Shown in pieces: positions 16,213 through 24,421 of a stretch of 42,359 bases of DNA (position 1 is the stretch's first letter; each line of letters starts with the position of its first letter). The notes beneath the pieces are model-generated. The model was given only the letters and a program-made list of their open reading frames with translations, did not search any database and was not told the DNA's origin. A program made the translations under genes and the position numbers. Source of the stretch: Desulfovibrionaceae bacterium (lineage in GTDB: Bacteria > Desulfobacterota > Desulfovibrionia > Desulfovibrionales > Desulfovibrionaceae); assembly GCA_016932995.1 (NCBI GenBank), contig JAFGBU010000039.1:1-42359 (forward strand), written 5' to 3'.

Positions 16213-16761
16213 TCAGGGATGCGGGAAGGGGATGTTGTTTTCCCAGAGCAGGACCAGCTCAGGGGTCAGAAGCTCCCGGAACTCTTTGACCAGACAGTCG
16301 AATTCGTCCATACTGTAAAAAAAGCCGCCCTGGGTCTCAACCGGGTTGGGCCTCGGGGGAGCGGCCGTGCGGCCCACGCTGTACACGCTCACGAACTCGT
16401 TGCCGGTCCCGGGCCCGGACGGGATGTCGGCCACGGGCCTGAGCCTTTCGGACTGGATGCCCAGGATGTCCCAGAGCTCCCGCTGGGCGGCCTCGAACCT
16501 GGACTCTCCGGCCAGGACGTGCCCGCCCGCGGAGATGTCCCAGCGGCCGGGGTAGATTTTCTTGGCGGAACTGCGTTTGCGCAGATAGATCCTGTTGTCC
16601 AGGTCATAGACAAGGACCAGGACCGAGCGGTGCGGGAGCAGTTGCCTGTGCGCCTCGCCGAGGGTTATCAGGGCCACGGGCCGGTCCGAGTCGTCGACCA
16701 CCTCGACGACCTGGGACAGATCAGGGGACTGATCAATATCTTTCTTCCCGGGCTGTTTCAT
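16213..16761 (-). CDS. Nudix-fold protein with a degenerate Nudix box
   Basis: The protein has 182 residues with an isopentenyl-isomerase/YfcD-like layout: an N-terminal segment with VVEVVDDSDRPVALITLGEAH, then YLRKRSSAKKIYPGRWDISAGG. The Nudix box runs from G80 to I102: G80-x5-E86-x7-R94-E95-L96 is intact, but the two acidic positions after it are D98 and I99 rather than Glu-Glu. The second is a metal ligand in MutT, so hydrolase activity is uncertain. The ATG at 16761 has no strong ribosome site. It is divergent from rimI. Confidence 0.85.
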   Translation of the reverse strand: MKQPGKKDIDQSPDLSQVVEVVDDSDRPVALITLGEAHRQLLPHRSVLVLVYDLDNRIYLRKRSSAKKIYPGRWDISAGGHVLAGESRFEAAQRELWDILGIQSERLRPVADIPSGPGTGNEFVSVYSVGRTAAPPRPNPVETQGGFFYSMDEFDCLVKEFRELLTPELVLLWENNIPFPHP

Positions 16762-16831
16762 TTTATCGTTCCTGAAACGACGTTGATGAGATCAGAGTGT
16801 ACATGTTTTCAGCCGGATCATCCAGACGATC

Positions 16832-17308
16832 ATGCACGGCGCCTCAATCGCAGCTGAAGGGATAACCCGGCTCGGCCCGGACGACCTGACCGCGGTCAAA
16901 GGCCTGGAGGGGATGTGCTTCGCCTATCACTGGAGCGAGGACCAGCTCCGGCTGGGCCTGGAAAAGGGCGCCTACGTGGTCCTCGGGCTCAAGGCCGGCG
17001 GCCTGCTTCTCGGATACATCGCCTTTTCCCTGGCCGCGGACGAGATGGAGGTCCTCAACCTGGCGGTGCATCCGGACCACCGGCGCAGGGGCCTCGGGTC
17101 CCGGCTGCTCGGGGCCATGCTCGAGCACGGCGAGGCGGCCGGGGTCCGCTGCTGCTACCTGGACGTCAAGCCCTCGAACAAGGCGGCCATTGACCTGTAT
17201 CGGAATTTCGGGTTTAAAAAGTACGGGGTGCGGAAGAAATACTACCCTGACAACGGCGAGGACGCGCTGCTTCTGAGGCGCTGTTTCCGGATCGCGAACG
17301 CCTCTTGA
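16832..17308 (+). CDS. rimI: Ribosomal-protein-alanine N-acetyltransferase RimI
   Basis: This 158-residue GNAT enzyme acetylates the N-terminal alanine of S18 in E. coli. The acetyl-CoA loop is HPDHRRRGLGSRLL (80-93); the beta-strand before it is EVLNLAV. The C-terminal part has NKAAIDLYRNFGFKKYGVRK with the catalytic Tyr region of RimI. The start ATG lacks an obvious ribosome site. pgk follows immediately; the two are probably co-transcribed. Confidence 0.88.
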   Translation: MHGASIAAEGITRLGPDDLTAVKGLEGMCFAYHWSEDQLRLGLEKGAYVVLGLKAGGLLLGYIAFSLAADEMEVLNLAVHPDHRRRGLGSRLLGAMLEHGEAAGVRCCYLDVKPSNKAAIDLYRNFGFKKYGVRKKYYPDNGEDALLLRRCFRIANAS

Positions 17309-17347
17309 CAGCCCATGACCCGCCAACCAGACCCAAAGGAGCCAGAC

Positions 17348-18553
17348 GTGTTGTTCCCATGCATCGATCAGATCGAAGTCAAAGGCAAAAGACTCCTCAT
17401 CAGGGTGGACTACAACGTGCCTCTGAAAGACGGGGTCATCGGCGACGACAACCGCATCCGTTCCGGGCTGGAGACCGTGCGCTACGCGCTGAAGAACGGG
17501 GCCTCGGCCATTGTCTGCTCGCACTTGGGCTCGCCGGACGGCAAACCCGTGCCCAAGATGTCGCTTGGGCCCGTGGCCCAGAGGATGAGCGAGCTCTTGG
17601 GCCAAAAGGTCGAGCTCGCGCCCGACTGCGTGGGCCCGGAGGTGCGCAGCATGGCCGCCCGGCTCAAGCCCGGCCAGGCCCTGCTGCTTGAAAACCTCCG
17701 CTTTCACCCCGAAGAGCAGGGCAAGAAGCCCGAGCAGCGGGGCGATTTCGGCAAGCAGCTCGCGGAGCTTGCCGACATCTACGTGAACGACGCCTTTGCC
17801 GTGGCCCACAGGAACAACGCCTCGGTGGTGGACGCGCCCAAGTGGTCCAAAAAGTGCTGCATCGGTTTCCTGCTCAAGGAGGAATGGGAGTACCTGGGCG
17901 AGAACCTCGCCCACCCCAAACGGCCCTATGTGGCCATCTCCGGCGGGTCCAAGGTGTCCACCAAGCTGGGCATCATCCGCAGCCTGCTGCCCCAGGTCGA
18001 CGACTTCATAATCGGCGGGGCCATGGCCAACACCTTTCTCCTGGCCCAGGGCCACGGGGTCGGCAGGTCCCTGGTCGAGCCGGACCTGGTGGACACGGCC
18101 CTGGATATCCTGCACACCGCGGAGGAGCACAAGGCCAAGGTGCACCTGCCCGTGGACTTCGTGGTCGGCAGGGGCGCGGAGGACAAGGAGCCCCTGGGCG
18201 TGTTCGACGCGGACAGCATCCCGGCCGAGGGCATGATGCTGGACATCGGGCCCAAGTCGGTTGCGCTCTTCAGCGCCGTGCTCAGGCCCGCGGCCACGGT
18301 CATCTGGAACGGCCCCATGGGCCTGTTCGAGAACCCGGCCTTTGCCTCGGGCTCCCTGGCCCTGTGCAGGGCGGTGGCGGACCTCGAGGCCTTGACCATC
18401 GTGGGCGGCGGGGACACCGTGGCCGTGCTGCACCAAACCGATCTGTCGTCCAAGTTCACCTTCATATCCACGGCCGGCGGGGCGTTTCTCGAATTTCTGG
18501 AAGGCCGGGAGCTGCCCGCCTTCAAGGCCTTGAAGGAGTGCTTGAACAGATGA
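17348..18553 (+). CDS. pgk: Phosphoglycerate kinase
   Basis: This 401-residue enzyme converts 1,3-bisphosphoglycerate and ADP to 3-phosphoglycerate and ATP. The signature LIRVDYNVP is near the N-terminus, ENLRFHPEE in the middle, and the nucleotide-binding GGGDTVA and TAGGAFLEFLEG near the end. I chose GTG at 17348, 6 nt after AAGGAG and giving the family's usual N-terminus; an ATG at 17315 in frame lacks such a site. The stop overlaps the tpiA start (ATGA). Confidence 0.95.
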   Translation: MLFPCIDQIEVKGKRLLIRVDYNVPLKDGVIGDDNRIRSGLETVRYALKNGASAIVCSHLGSPDGKPVPKMSLGPVAQRMSELLGQKVELAPDCVGPEVRSMAARLKPGQALLLENLRFHPEEQGKKPEQRGDFGKQLAELADIYVNDAFAVAHRNNASVVDAPKWSKKCCIGFLLKEEWEYLGENLAHPKRPYVAISGGSKVSTKLGIIRSLLPQVDDFIIGGAMANTFLLAQGHGVGRSLVEPDLVDTALDILHTAEEHKAKVHLPVDFVVGRGAEDKEPLGVFDADSIPAEGMMLDIGPKSVALFSAVLRPAATVIWNGPMGLFENPAFASGSLALCRAVADLEALTIVGGGDTVAVLHQTDLSSKFTFISTAGGAFLEFLEGRELPAFKALKECLNR

Positions 18554-19305
18554 AAAAACTCATGGCCGCGAACTGGAAGATGAACAAGACCCTGGCCGAG
18601 GCCGGGGCCACGGCCACGGACCTTGCGGCCCGCGTGGAACAAAGGCTTGCCGCGGACAGGGAGGTGCTGATCATCCCGCCGTTCACCGCCCTGGCCGCAG
18701 TGGCCAAGGCCGTGTCGGGCGCGGCCGGTTTTTTTGTCGGGGCCCAGGACTTCTACCCCAAGGACAAGGGCGCCTTCACCGGCGAGATAGCCCCGGCCCA
18801 GATTTTGGACTGCGGCGCGGTCTACGCCCTGACCGGACATTCGGAACGCAGGCACGTGCTCGGCGAGACGGACGCCTTTGTCGGCCAAAAGACCGCCTAT
18901 GGGCTCGGCTCGGGGCTCAAGGTCATCCTGTGCGTCGGGGAGAGGATCGAGGAGCGCAGGGCGGGCAAGGTCGAGGAGGTCCTGACCAGGCAGCTTTTGG
19001 CCGGGCTCGCGGACGTGCCCCGGGACCAGGACCCGGAGAACCTCGTGGTCGCCTACGAGCCGGTCTGGGCCATCGGCACCGGCGAGGTGGCCGGTCCGGC
19101 GGAGATCGTCGAGGCCCACGCCCTGGTGCGCTCCCGGCTCGGGCGCAAGTTCGGGGCCAACGGCGGAAAGATCAGGATACTGTACGGCGGCAGCGTGAAG
19201 CCCGAGAACTGCGCCGAGATCATGTCCCTTGACAACGTGGACGGAGTGCTGGTAGGAGGCGCGAGCCTGAGCGCTGAGAGCTTCAGCGCGATCGTCACGG
19301 CCTGA
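18550..19305 (+). CDS. tpiA: Triosephosphate isomerase
   Basis: This 251-residue TIM-barrel enzyme interconverts DHAP and glyceraldehyde-3-phosphate. Catalytic elements: N8-W-K10-M-N near the start, GHSERR (catalytic His), AYEPVWAIGTG (catalytic Glu) and the phosphate-binding LYGGSVKPEN and GVLVGGASL. ATG at 18550 overlaps the pgk stop, so translation is coupled. A larger frame running through pgk in this frame from 17842 is a shadow. Confidence 0.95.
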   Translation: MKKLMAANWKMNKTLAEAGATATDLAARVEQRLAADREVLIIPPFTALAAVAKAVSGAAGFFVGAQDFYPKDKGAFTGEIAPAQILDCGAVYALTGHSERRHVLGETDAFVGQKTAYGLGSGLKVILCVGERIEERRAGKVEEVLTRQLLAGLADVPRDQDPENLVVAYEPVWAIGTGEVAGPAEIVEAHALVRSRLGRKFGANGGKIRILYGGSVKPENCAEIMSLDNVDGVLVGGASLSAESFSAIVTA

Positions 19306-19342
19306 CGCGGGCCCGGACCGAGCAAGGCCCCAGGGGTATCGA

Positions 19343-19714
19343 ATGGAGACACTGGTTTTAACCGTACACGTCATCGCCTGCCTGTTTTTGATCGTGGTCG
19401 TGCTGTTGCAGACCGGCCAGGAGGGCATGGGGGTCATTTTCGGCGGCTCCAGCGGGTCCATGTTCGGCAGCTCCGGGGCCGGCGGCCTGCTGGTCAAGGT
19501 GACGACCGCCTTGGCCGTGATCTTTCTCGTGACCTCGCTGGCCTACAATCTTTTGGCCGGCAAGCCGCGGGTGCACGGCGACTCGATCATGCTCAACGCC
19601 AAGGAAGTGGAGGAAACGCTTCCCGAGCCGGTTAAGCAGCCGCCCGCCGGGGTGACCTTTGAGGAGAGCCAGCAGCCTCCGGTCGAGGCCCCGGCCGCTC
19701 CCGCGACCAAGTGA
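19343..19714 (+). CDS. secG: Preprotein translocase subunit SecG
   Basis: This 123-residue inner-membrane protein aids SecYEG export. Two membrane helices (about 3-23 and 52-72) flank the conserved cytoplasmic loop QTGQEGMGVIFGGSSGSMFGS. The C-terminal tail is long, Pro/Ala-rich and acidic, as seen in other proteobacterial SecG. tpiA-secG-tRNA-Leu order is common in bacteria. The ATG follows a weak GGGG site. Confidence 0.93.
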   Translation: METLVLTVHVIACLFLIVVVLLQTGQEGMGVIFGGSSGSMFGSSGAGGLLVKVTTALAVIFLVTSLAYNLLAGKPRVHGDSIMLNAKEVEETLPEPVKQPPAGVTFEESQQPPVEAPAAPATK

Positions 19715-19724
19715 ACGTTGACAC

Positions 19725-19811
19725 GCCGAGGTGGTGGAACTGGTAGACACGCTATCTTGAGGGGGTAGTGGGAGAAATCTCGTGGGGGTTCGAGTCCCCC
19801 CCTCGGCACCA
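19725..19811 (+). tRNA. tRNA-Leu (GAG)
   Basis: This complete 87-nt class II tRNA has acceptor GCCGAGG/CCTCGGC, D-arm GTGGTGGAACTGGTAGACAC, anticodon stem CTATC/GGTAG with loop TTGAGGG (anticodon GAG), a variable arm, T-loop GTTCGAGTC, and an encoded CCA at 19809-19811. tRNA-Leu genes are frequent integration targets; the following 550 bp is scar-like. Confidence 0.95.
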
Positions 19812-19823
19812 TCAATTGCCAGC

Positions 19824-19867
19824 AAGCCCTTGGAATCGCATAAGCGGTCCAAGGGCTTTTTCTTTTT
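19824..19867 (+). terminator. Intrinsic terminator after tRNA-Leu
   Basis: AAGCCCTTGGA pairs with TCCAAGGGCTT (11 bp), followed by TTTCTTTTT. It ends the tpiA-secG-tRNA transcript. Confidence 0.92.
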
Positions 19868-20420
19868 GCCTTCCCAACTTGGTATGCCAAGCGGGTATAC
19901 ACGGTGGCGTACCCTGGGCTGGACCTGTCGCATCTGAAGAAGTGAAGGGGCTGCCCTGGTATGGCACTTGCTTAAGTGAACCGAAACATGGAGGTGGACC
20001 ATGGGACGGGCCAGCGAAAAGATGATTGAGTTGGAGGTTGCCGGGCCTCTTGGAGAACAAATTCAAAGCCAGCAATTGATAAGGCTACTCGGGTAAGTAG
20101 CCGACCTGGAGGAAACACTTCACAGAACACAGTCCTGGAAGAGCCGCTGGAAAGATTGGATGGGCGGGGCAGTTGTAGGCACTGTGTTGACGATAATCGC
20201 CACCCTTGTTCTGAAACATTTTGGCCTAACCATTTGAACGTCCTCCTTTTTCCAGAGGGTAGCCGGTTGGACCTGTCCCACCTGCTACCGTGCTCCGGCG
20301 AGTAGGCCATACGCCCCCCGGAAGACTTTCGGATGAGGCGTGACTTCCCGCGCACCTTTCAAATTGAGGTGATCAGGACGTGATCAACACGGCCGCCGGG
20401 GTTGAGGCGCGGCCCAACAT
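19868..20420. other. Gene-poor scar downstream of tRNA-Leu
   Basis: Apart from the broken gene at 20001-20237 I see no gene here. The base composition is less GC-rich than the neighbours and codon use is unlike them. It contains a 5-bp inverted repeat around TATG (19878-19891). A similar block occurs twice: GGACCTGTCGCATCTG near 19920 and GGACCTGTCCCACCTG near 20270. No copy of the tRNA 3' end was found that would mark an attachment site. It may be what is left of an integrated element. Confidence 0.45.
20001..20237 (+). pseudogene. Small membrane-anchored protein interrupted by TAA
   Basis: A near-perfect ribosome site GGAGGTGG lies just before ATG at 20001. The frame runs 31 codons (MGRASEKMIELEVAGPLG to RLLG), then TAA (20094-20096). 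It continues in the same frame for 46 more codons to TGA: VADLEETLHRTQSWKSRWK, then DWMGGAVVGTVLTIIATLVL, a clear C-terminal membrane helix. The charged, helical front and single C-terminal anchor resemble small phage or defence accessory proteins, but I cannot name it. The in-frame stop suggests a recently broken gene; a sequencing error or readthrough are alternatives. Confidence 0.5.
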
Positions 20421-22544
20421 TCAGAACGGGTAGTCGCCGGTCTCCGTGCCGGCCCGGCTCTTGCCGGCCTTGGCCTCGATGGCGCTGAGCCGGGCCTTGG
20501 CCGCCTCGCGCTGCTCCTTGCGCTCGGCCTGCTTGATGACCGTATGCAGAAGCCGTTTGGCGGTCTCGAAGTTGCCGCGCTTTTCATAGATCATGGCCGA
20601 GCGGTACATGGCCGTCAGGGCCCAGATGTTCTCCTTGGGGTAGAGCCAGGCCAGCCTGAGATAGTGGTCCAGGGCCGCGCCCTCGTCGCCCATGGCCTGC
20701 TCGCCCTCGCCGAGCCAGAACAGGACCTCGGCCTGTATGGCGGGCGGCAGGTCGTCCCTGCGCTCCCAGAGCAGCAGCAGATGGCCCCTGCCGGCCGCAA
20801 GCTCGCCCTTTTGCTGCAGGAGCAGGGCGTACTGGAGCCTGACCATGTACGGCGCGTCCGGGGCAATGGCCAGTATCTGCCTGTACAACTCCAAGGCCTT
20901 GTCGTTGTTTCCCTTCTCAAGCTCGATCCGGGCCAGGACCTCGAGCCTGGCGGCGCACATCTCCGGGCCGAGTGCCTCGGGGTCCAGGGAGTCGGTGTAG
21001 AATTTGGCCAGCCGGAAATCGCGCTCCTTCAAGGCCTCCTGGGCCAGGTACAGGACGCACTTGTCGCCGAAGCCCGTGTCCCTGAAGAGCAGGGAGGCGC
21101 GCTTGGCCAGGTACTGCGAGGGACGCTGGCTCCATTGATCGAGCCAGTCCGCGAGCACCAGGAGCCTGTCCAGGGGCCGGGTGTTGCGGGCCAGCCCGTG
21201 CAGGTTGCCCTTGGAGGCCTGAAGCCAGAACGGGGCCGTGACCCCGGGCGCGAGGTTGACGCCCGCGGCCTCGCAAAGACAGGACACCAGGGGGTTGTCC
21301 GGCCCGGAGACCGGCCCGGCCTCGGGCCCGAGCAGTATCAGGCCCGCGACCTTGATCGGCACGGGCAGGGCGGCCGGGTCAAGGGCGGCCCAGCTCCTTC
21401 TCAATTCATATTCGCCCGCGTCCTCGAGCACGCCCATGGCAAAGCGCAGGACGCGGAGCAGGGCGGCCGTCTCGCTGGAAATGAGCAGGGACGCCGACTC
21501 CTTGTCAATGACCTCAAGGGCCTCCCCAGGGGCCATGGCCAGGAGGTTGTCCCTGAACTTGGTCCAGGCGCTCGATCCCGGGTCCCCAAGGAACCAGCGG
21601 GCGTTGTTCGCGGCGCAGCGCTCCAGGAGCCTGCCCTCCCAAAAGGCCGCGGGCTTGGGGAAGTTCGCCTCCCTGAACATCGAGGGGTCCGCGACCGCCT
21701 TCGGGGCCCGGAAATGCCCGGCCACGGCGCACCAAAAGGCCTTCAAGGCCTCGGCCTGGACCTGGCCGAGGCTGGCGTTGGAGGACTCGAAGTCGTGAAG
21801 GCTTAGTGAAATCAAGGCCTTGGCAATGAGCACCCGATCCGGGTCAGACACGACGCTGGGGTCCGGCTTGGGCTCGGCCTGGGGTCCGGCCCCTTGGACC
21901 TGGCGATCCTCGACGCCCTCGGGCCGCAGGGCCTGGGCGCACTGGTCCCAGAACGGGTCCCTGGGCCAGGCCCTTTTGGCCACGGCAAGGGAGTCCTCGA
22001 GCAGCGCGGCCTGCTCAACAGACGGCCGTGCAGGCGCAAGGGCCCAGGACCAAAAGGATTTTCTCCAGTTGTCCAGCCACAGGTCGTCCAGACCGGGCTC
22101 CAGGGAAAAGGCCTTGCGCAGGCCGTTGTCGTCCATGAACCCGGCGGCGTGCGCGAACCACAGAATCGCCTTTGCGGGCTGGCCCGCGGCCCGCCAGGCC
22201 TGGCCGCCGAGCCAGAGCCGCCTGGTCTCTGTGGCGTTGTCCGCAAACGCGGGGGTCATTTCAAGGGTCTCTATGGCCCGGCGCGCCTGGCCCAGGCGGA
22301 TGCTCGCCCCGGCCCTGGAGAGAACGGCCTCCGGCGAATCGTCGTCCGGGGCGAACGACTCCTGGACCTTGTCCCAGGCGGCGTAGTCCTGGAGCCAGTC
22401 CTCGAACTTTTGGCCCTTGTCGGCCTTGTGGGACGTTTTTGTGGCGTTGTCCGGGCCTTGGGTCGCGCCAGGGCTTGAAAAGGCCTCAGAAGGAAAGGCA
22501 AGGGCCAGGAAAAGGGCTGCGGCGAGCAAGCTGATCCTGCGCAT
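20421..22544 (-). CDS. Exported TPR-like repeat protein
   Basis: This 707-residue protein has a signal peptide (about 1-22: MRRISLLAAALFLALAFPSEA). The rest is helical. The C-terminal third holds recognisable TPR-like units, for example ALKERDFRLAKFYTDSLDPEAL, NDKALELYRQILAIAPDAPY, GDEGAALDHYLRLAWLYPKE and GNFETAKRLLHTVIKQAE. The N-terminal part has degenerate units such as RLGQARRAIETLEMTPAF and GQPAKAILWFAHAAG. It should act as a periplasmic scaffold; the partner is unknown. The start is ATG at 22544 after AGGCGG; a TTG 6 nt upstream is possible. It is a single gene, flanked by gene-poor DNA on both sides. Confidence 0.82.
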   Translation of the reverse strand: MRRISLLAAALFLALAFPSEAFSSPGATQGPDNATKTSHKADKGQKFEDWLQDYAAWDKVQESFAPDDDSPEAVLSRAGASIRLGQARRAIETLEMTPAFADNATETRRLWLGGQAWRAAGQPAKAILWFAHAAGFMDDNGLRKAFSLEPGLDDLWLDNWRKSFWSWALAPARPSVEQAALLEDSLAVAKRAWPRDPFWDQCAQALRPEGVEDRQVQGAGPQAEPKPDPSVVSDPDRVLIAKALISLSLHDFESSNASLGQVQAEALKAFWCAVAGHFRAPKAVADPSMFREANFPKPAAFWEGRLLERCAANNARWFLGDPGSSAWTKFRDNLLAMAPGEALEVIDKESASLLISSETAALLRVLRFAMGVLEDAGEYELRRSWAALDPAALPVPIKVAGLILLGPEAGPVSGPDNPLVSCLCEAAGVNLAPGVTAPFWLQASKGNLHGLARNTRPLDRLLVLADWLDQWSQRPSQYLAKRASLLFRDTGFGDKCVLYLAQEALKERDFRLAKFYTDSLDPEALGPEMCAARLEVLARIELEKGNNDKALELYRQILAIAPDAPYMVRLQYALLLQQKGELAAGRGHLLLLWERRDDLPPAIQAEVLFWLGEGEQAMGDEGAALDHYLRLAWLYPKENIWALTAMYRSAMIYEKRGNFETAKRLLHTVIKQAERKEQREAAKARLSAIEAKAGKSRAGTETGDYPF

Positions 22545-23628
22545 GGTCAAACCGCCTGGGTTTATGTTTCAAGGCCCGCGCCGAACGCGGGCTGTGTCAG
22601 CGGACCTAGGAATATCAGGACCTTCATGGCGAGGCAAGGCGCGGCGGGACAGGGCTTGCGGTTTTAAACATCCGGACACTGACCCGGCCCGGTTCGACGC
22701 CCGGCGCTCAGGGGACGGGATTGTTGGTCCGCACGCGCGGCGACAGGGGACAAAGCCCGGCTCGCCGAGCGATTGGCAAGGGCAAGGGATGCGGTTTTGG
22801 ATGCTGCCCGCGGCAGAGACGATCAAGGGGAAAATCCGTGAACGCGAACGCACGCGGCCAAGGGCGGATCAAAAGATCGCGGATCAAAAGATCAGGGCCA
22901 AATTGGGGCCGAATCAGGACCGGATTTGGGCCGGGGCGTTTGGACCAGGGGGCCGAGGGGCCGGGGGGAAATTTGGGCTGGGGCAGGCGGACAGGGCAGG
23001 TCCGAGCCGGCCGCGCCCTTTCCATCGGGGTCTGTATTTTTAAAAGTTAACATAATTAACATTATGAGACTTAGACAAACACAGAACAAGGCCTGGCCGC
23101 GAGTCTGGTCCGGACAATATTTTAGCAGCTAAAACAGTAAGTTATAGAAATGAAACCAGGGGTTGAACAAGGCCGTGGGCCTGTCCCGCGAGGAGATGGA
23201 CATTTTGGGCGTCAAGCACGCCGGCAACTGAGCCGGAGGTTGCGGCGGTCCAAACATGCAAGGCCCTACGCCAGGGCCGTGAAATCCAAGCCCGGCCTGC
23301 GGGCAACTCCACCGAGGCTTGGAAGGCCTCTGGCCCTCTTGTCTCGTTAGGCGCAATTTCATGGAAAACATGATCCACGGGCCGAGGTCCGGGGGCAAGG
23401 GCGCGTCCGGCGCACCGCGCGCGGCTCCTGCTTCAACTGCAACAACCGGGTGCCCGATTTCCGGTCCATCGCGATCAGGCCCTCATCAGGGCGGTCGGCC
23501 CAGCAACCGGGTCCATGCGGCCCGGCCTATTCTGATCCGGTTCCCGGTCTAGTTCCCTGCTTGATCTGGCGCGGGCGGGGAAACGCGCCCCAACACGCCC
23601 TGCCCCAACACCCGCCCTGCCCGAGGCC
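22545..23628. other. 1.1-kb gene-poor region
   Basis: No reading frame here has a ribosome site plus a plausible protein. It holds a tandem 15-mer (22864-22893), a dense G-run tract (22928-22984), palindromes at 23046 and 23120, a short AT-rich patch (23035-23065), and pieces that look like decayed coding sequence. One is a 20-residue tail with GLSREEMDILGVKHAGN ending at about 23231. Another is a CxxC stretch (RGSCFNCNNRVPDFRSIAI) around 23430-23480. It may be a remnant of deleted genes. Confidence 0.5.
22864..22893. repeat. Two tandem copies of a 15-mer
   Basis: GCGGATCAAAAGATC is repeated exactly, head to tail. Each copy holds the palindrome GATCAAAAGATC, so the pair could be a double binding site or a slipped-strand duplication. 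Confidence 0.8.
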
Positions 23629-24276
23629 TTATTTGGCCTGGGACTTTTTCCAGTCGTCCAGAAACTGCTGCAGGCCCTTGTCGGTCATCGGATGTCTGAC
23701 CAGGCTCATGATCACGGAAAACGGCACGGTCGCCACGTCCGCGCCGATCAACGCGGCCTCGAGCACGTGCATGGGATGCCTGATGCTGGCCACCAGGACC
23801 TGGGTGCTGAAATCGTAATTATCGAAGATGGTTGTCAGCTGCTCCACGAGCTCCATGCCCGACTGGCCGAGCCCGTCGAGCCGGCCGACAAAGGGGCTGA
23901 CGTAGGCGGCCCCGGCCTTGGCCGCCAAAAGGCCCTGCAGGGGCGAAAACACCAGGGTCACGTTGGTCATGATGCCCAGGCCGGACAAGATGTTGACCGC
24001 CTTGAGACCCTGCTCGGTCATCGGAATCTTGACCACCACATTGGGCCCGAACTTGACCAGCTCCTTGGCCTCGCTGACCATCTCCTCGGCCTCAAGGCCG
24101 ATGACCTCCAGGCTGACCGGACCCTCGACCTCGCGGCAGATTTTTGCGGCGATCTCCCGCCAGTCGCCGGTCTCCCTTGAAAACAGCGTGGGATTGGTGG
24201 TCACCCCGTCGATAAGGTTGTATTCCTTGGCTTTTCTGATCTGGTCCAGGTTCGCGGTGTCGATGAAGAACTTCAT
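23629..24276 (-). CDS. fsa: Transaldolase / fructose-6-phosphate aldolase (TalC/FSA type)
   Basis: This 215-residue class I aldolase has the short transaldolase fold. The signature GVTTNPTLFSRE is near the start, and the Schiff-base Lys lies in VVVKIPMTEQGLKA (about residue 84). It also has VTLVFSPLQGLLAAKAGA and VSPFVGRLDGLG; the last block and length fit FSA/TalC rather than the long E. coli TalB. Whether it works as transaldolase or F6P aldolase cannot be told from sequence. ATG follows AAGGGATG. A partial promoter (TTGCAC, 16 bp, TATCCT) lies at 24317-24344. Confidence 0.9.
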   Translation of the reverse strand: MKFFIDTANLDQIRKAKEYNLIDGVTTNPTLFSRETGDWREIAAKICREVEGPVSLEVIGLEAEEMVSEAKELVKFGPNVVVKIPMTEQGLKAVNILSGLGIMTNVTLVFSPLQGLLAAKAGAAYVSPFVGRLDGLGQSGMELVEQLTTIFDNYDFSTQVLVASIRHPMHVLEAALIGADVATVPFSVIMSLVRHPMTDKGLQQFLDDWKKSQAK

Positions 24277-24316
24277 TGATTCATCCCTTTAAGGTTTGAA
24301 TTTGAAAATCCGGTTC

Positions 24317-24344
24317 AGGATACCATTAATTTTCGCCAGTGCAA
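24317..24344 (-). promoter_or_regulatory. Possible promoter of the transaldolase-like gene
   Basis: On the minus strand TTGCAC (24339-24344) and TATCCT (24317-24322) are 16 bp apart, about 40 bp before the start. The match is partial. Confidence 0.35.
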
Positions 24345-24421
24345 CCCGAACCCGGGTCCGTCTCAAACTTAAAGTGATAAATCAAATTTTAAAAAGCTCA
24401 AGGAAGCCGAACTGTTGCCAT

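Noticed and set aside
20094-20096. Programmed recoding at the TAA in the small membrane protein frame
   Set aside because: No slippery sequence or downstream structure is evident, and the surrounding DNA looks like a scar. A nonsense mutation is simpler.
23129-23398. 89-residue frame on the minus strand in the gene-poor region
   Set aside because: It has no ribosome site, codon use unlike neighbours, and Pro/Ser-rich low-complexity content.
23588-23619. CCCCAACAC... imperfect tandem just beyond the transaldolase-like gene
   Set aside because: Two imperfect C-rich copies of differing length can arise from base composition; I see no further copies.
24360-24400. Possible FNR-like site (TTGAT...ATCAC)
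   Set aside because: The half-sites are too close and mismatched compared with TTGAT-N4-ATCAA.
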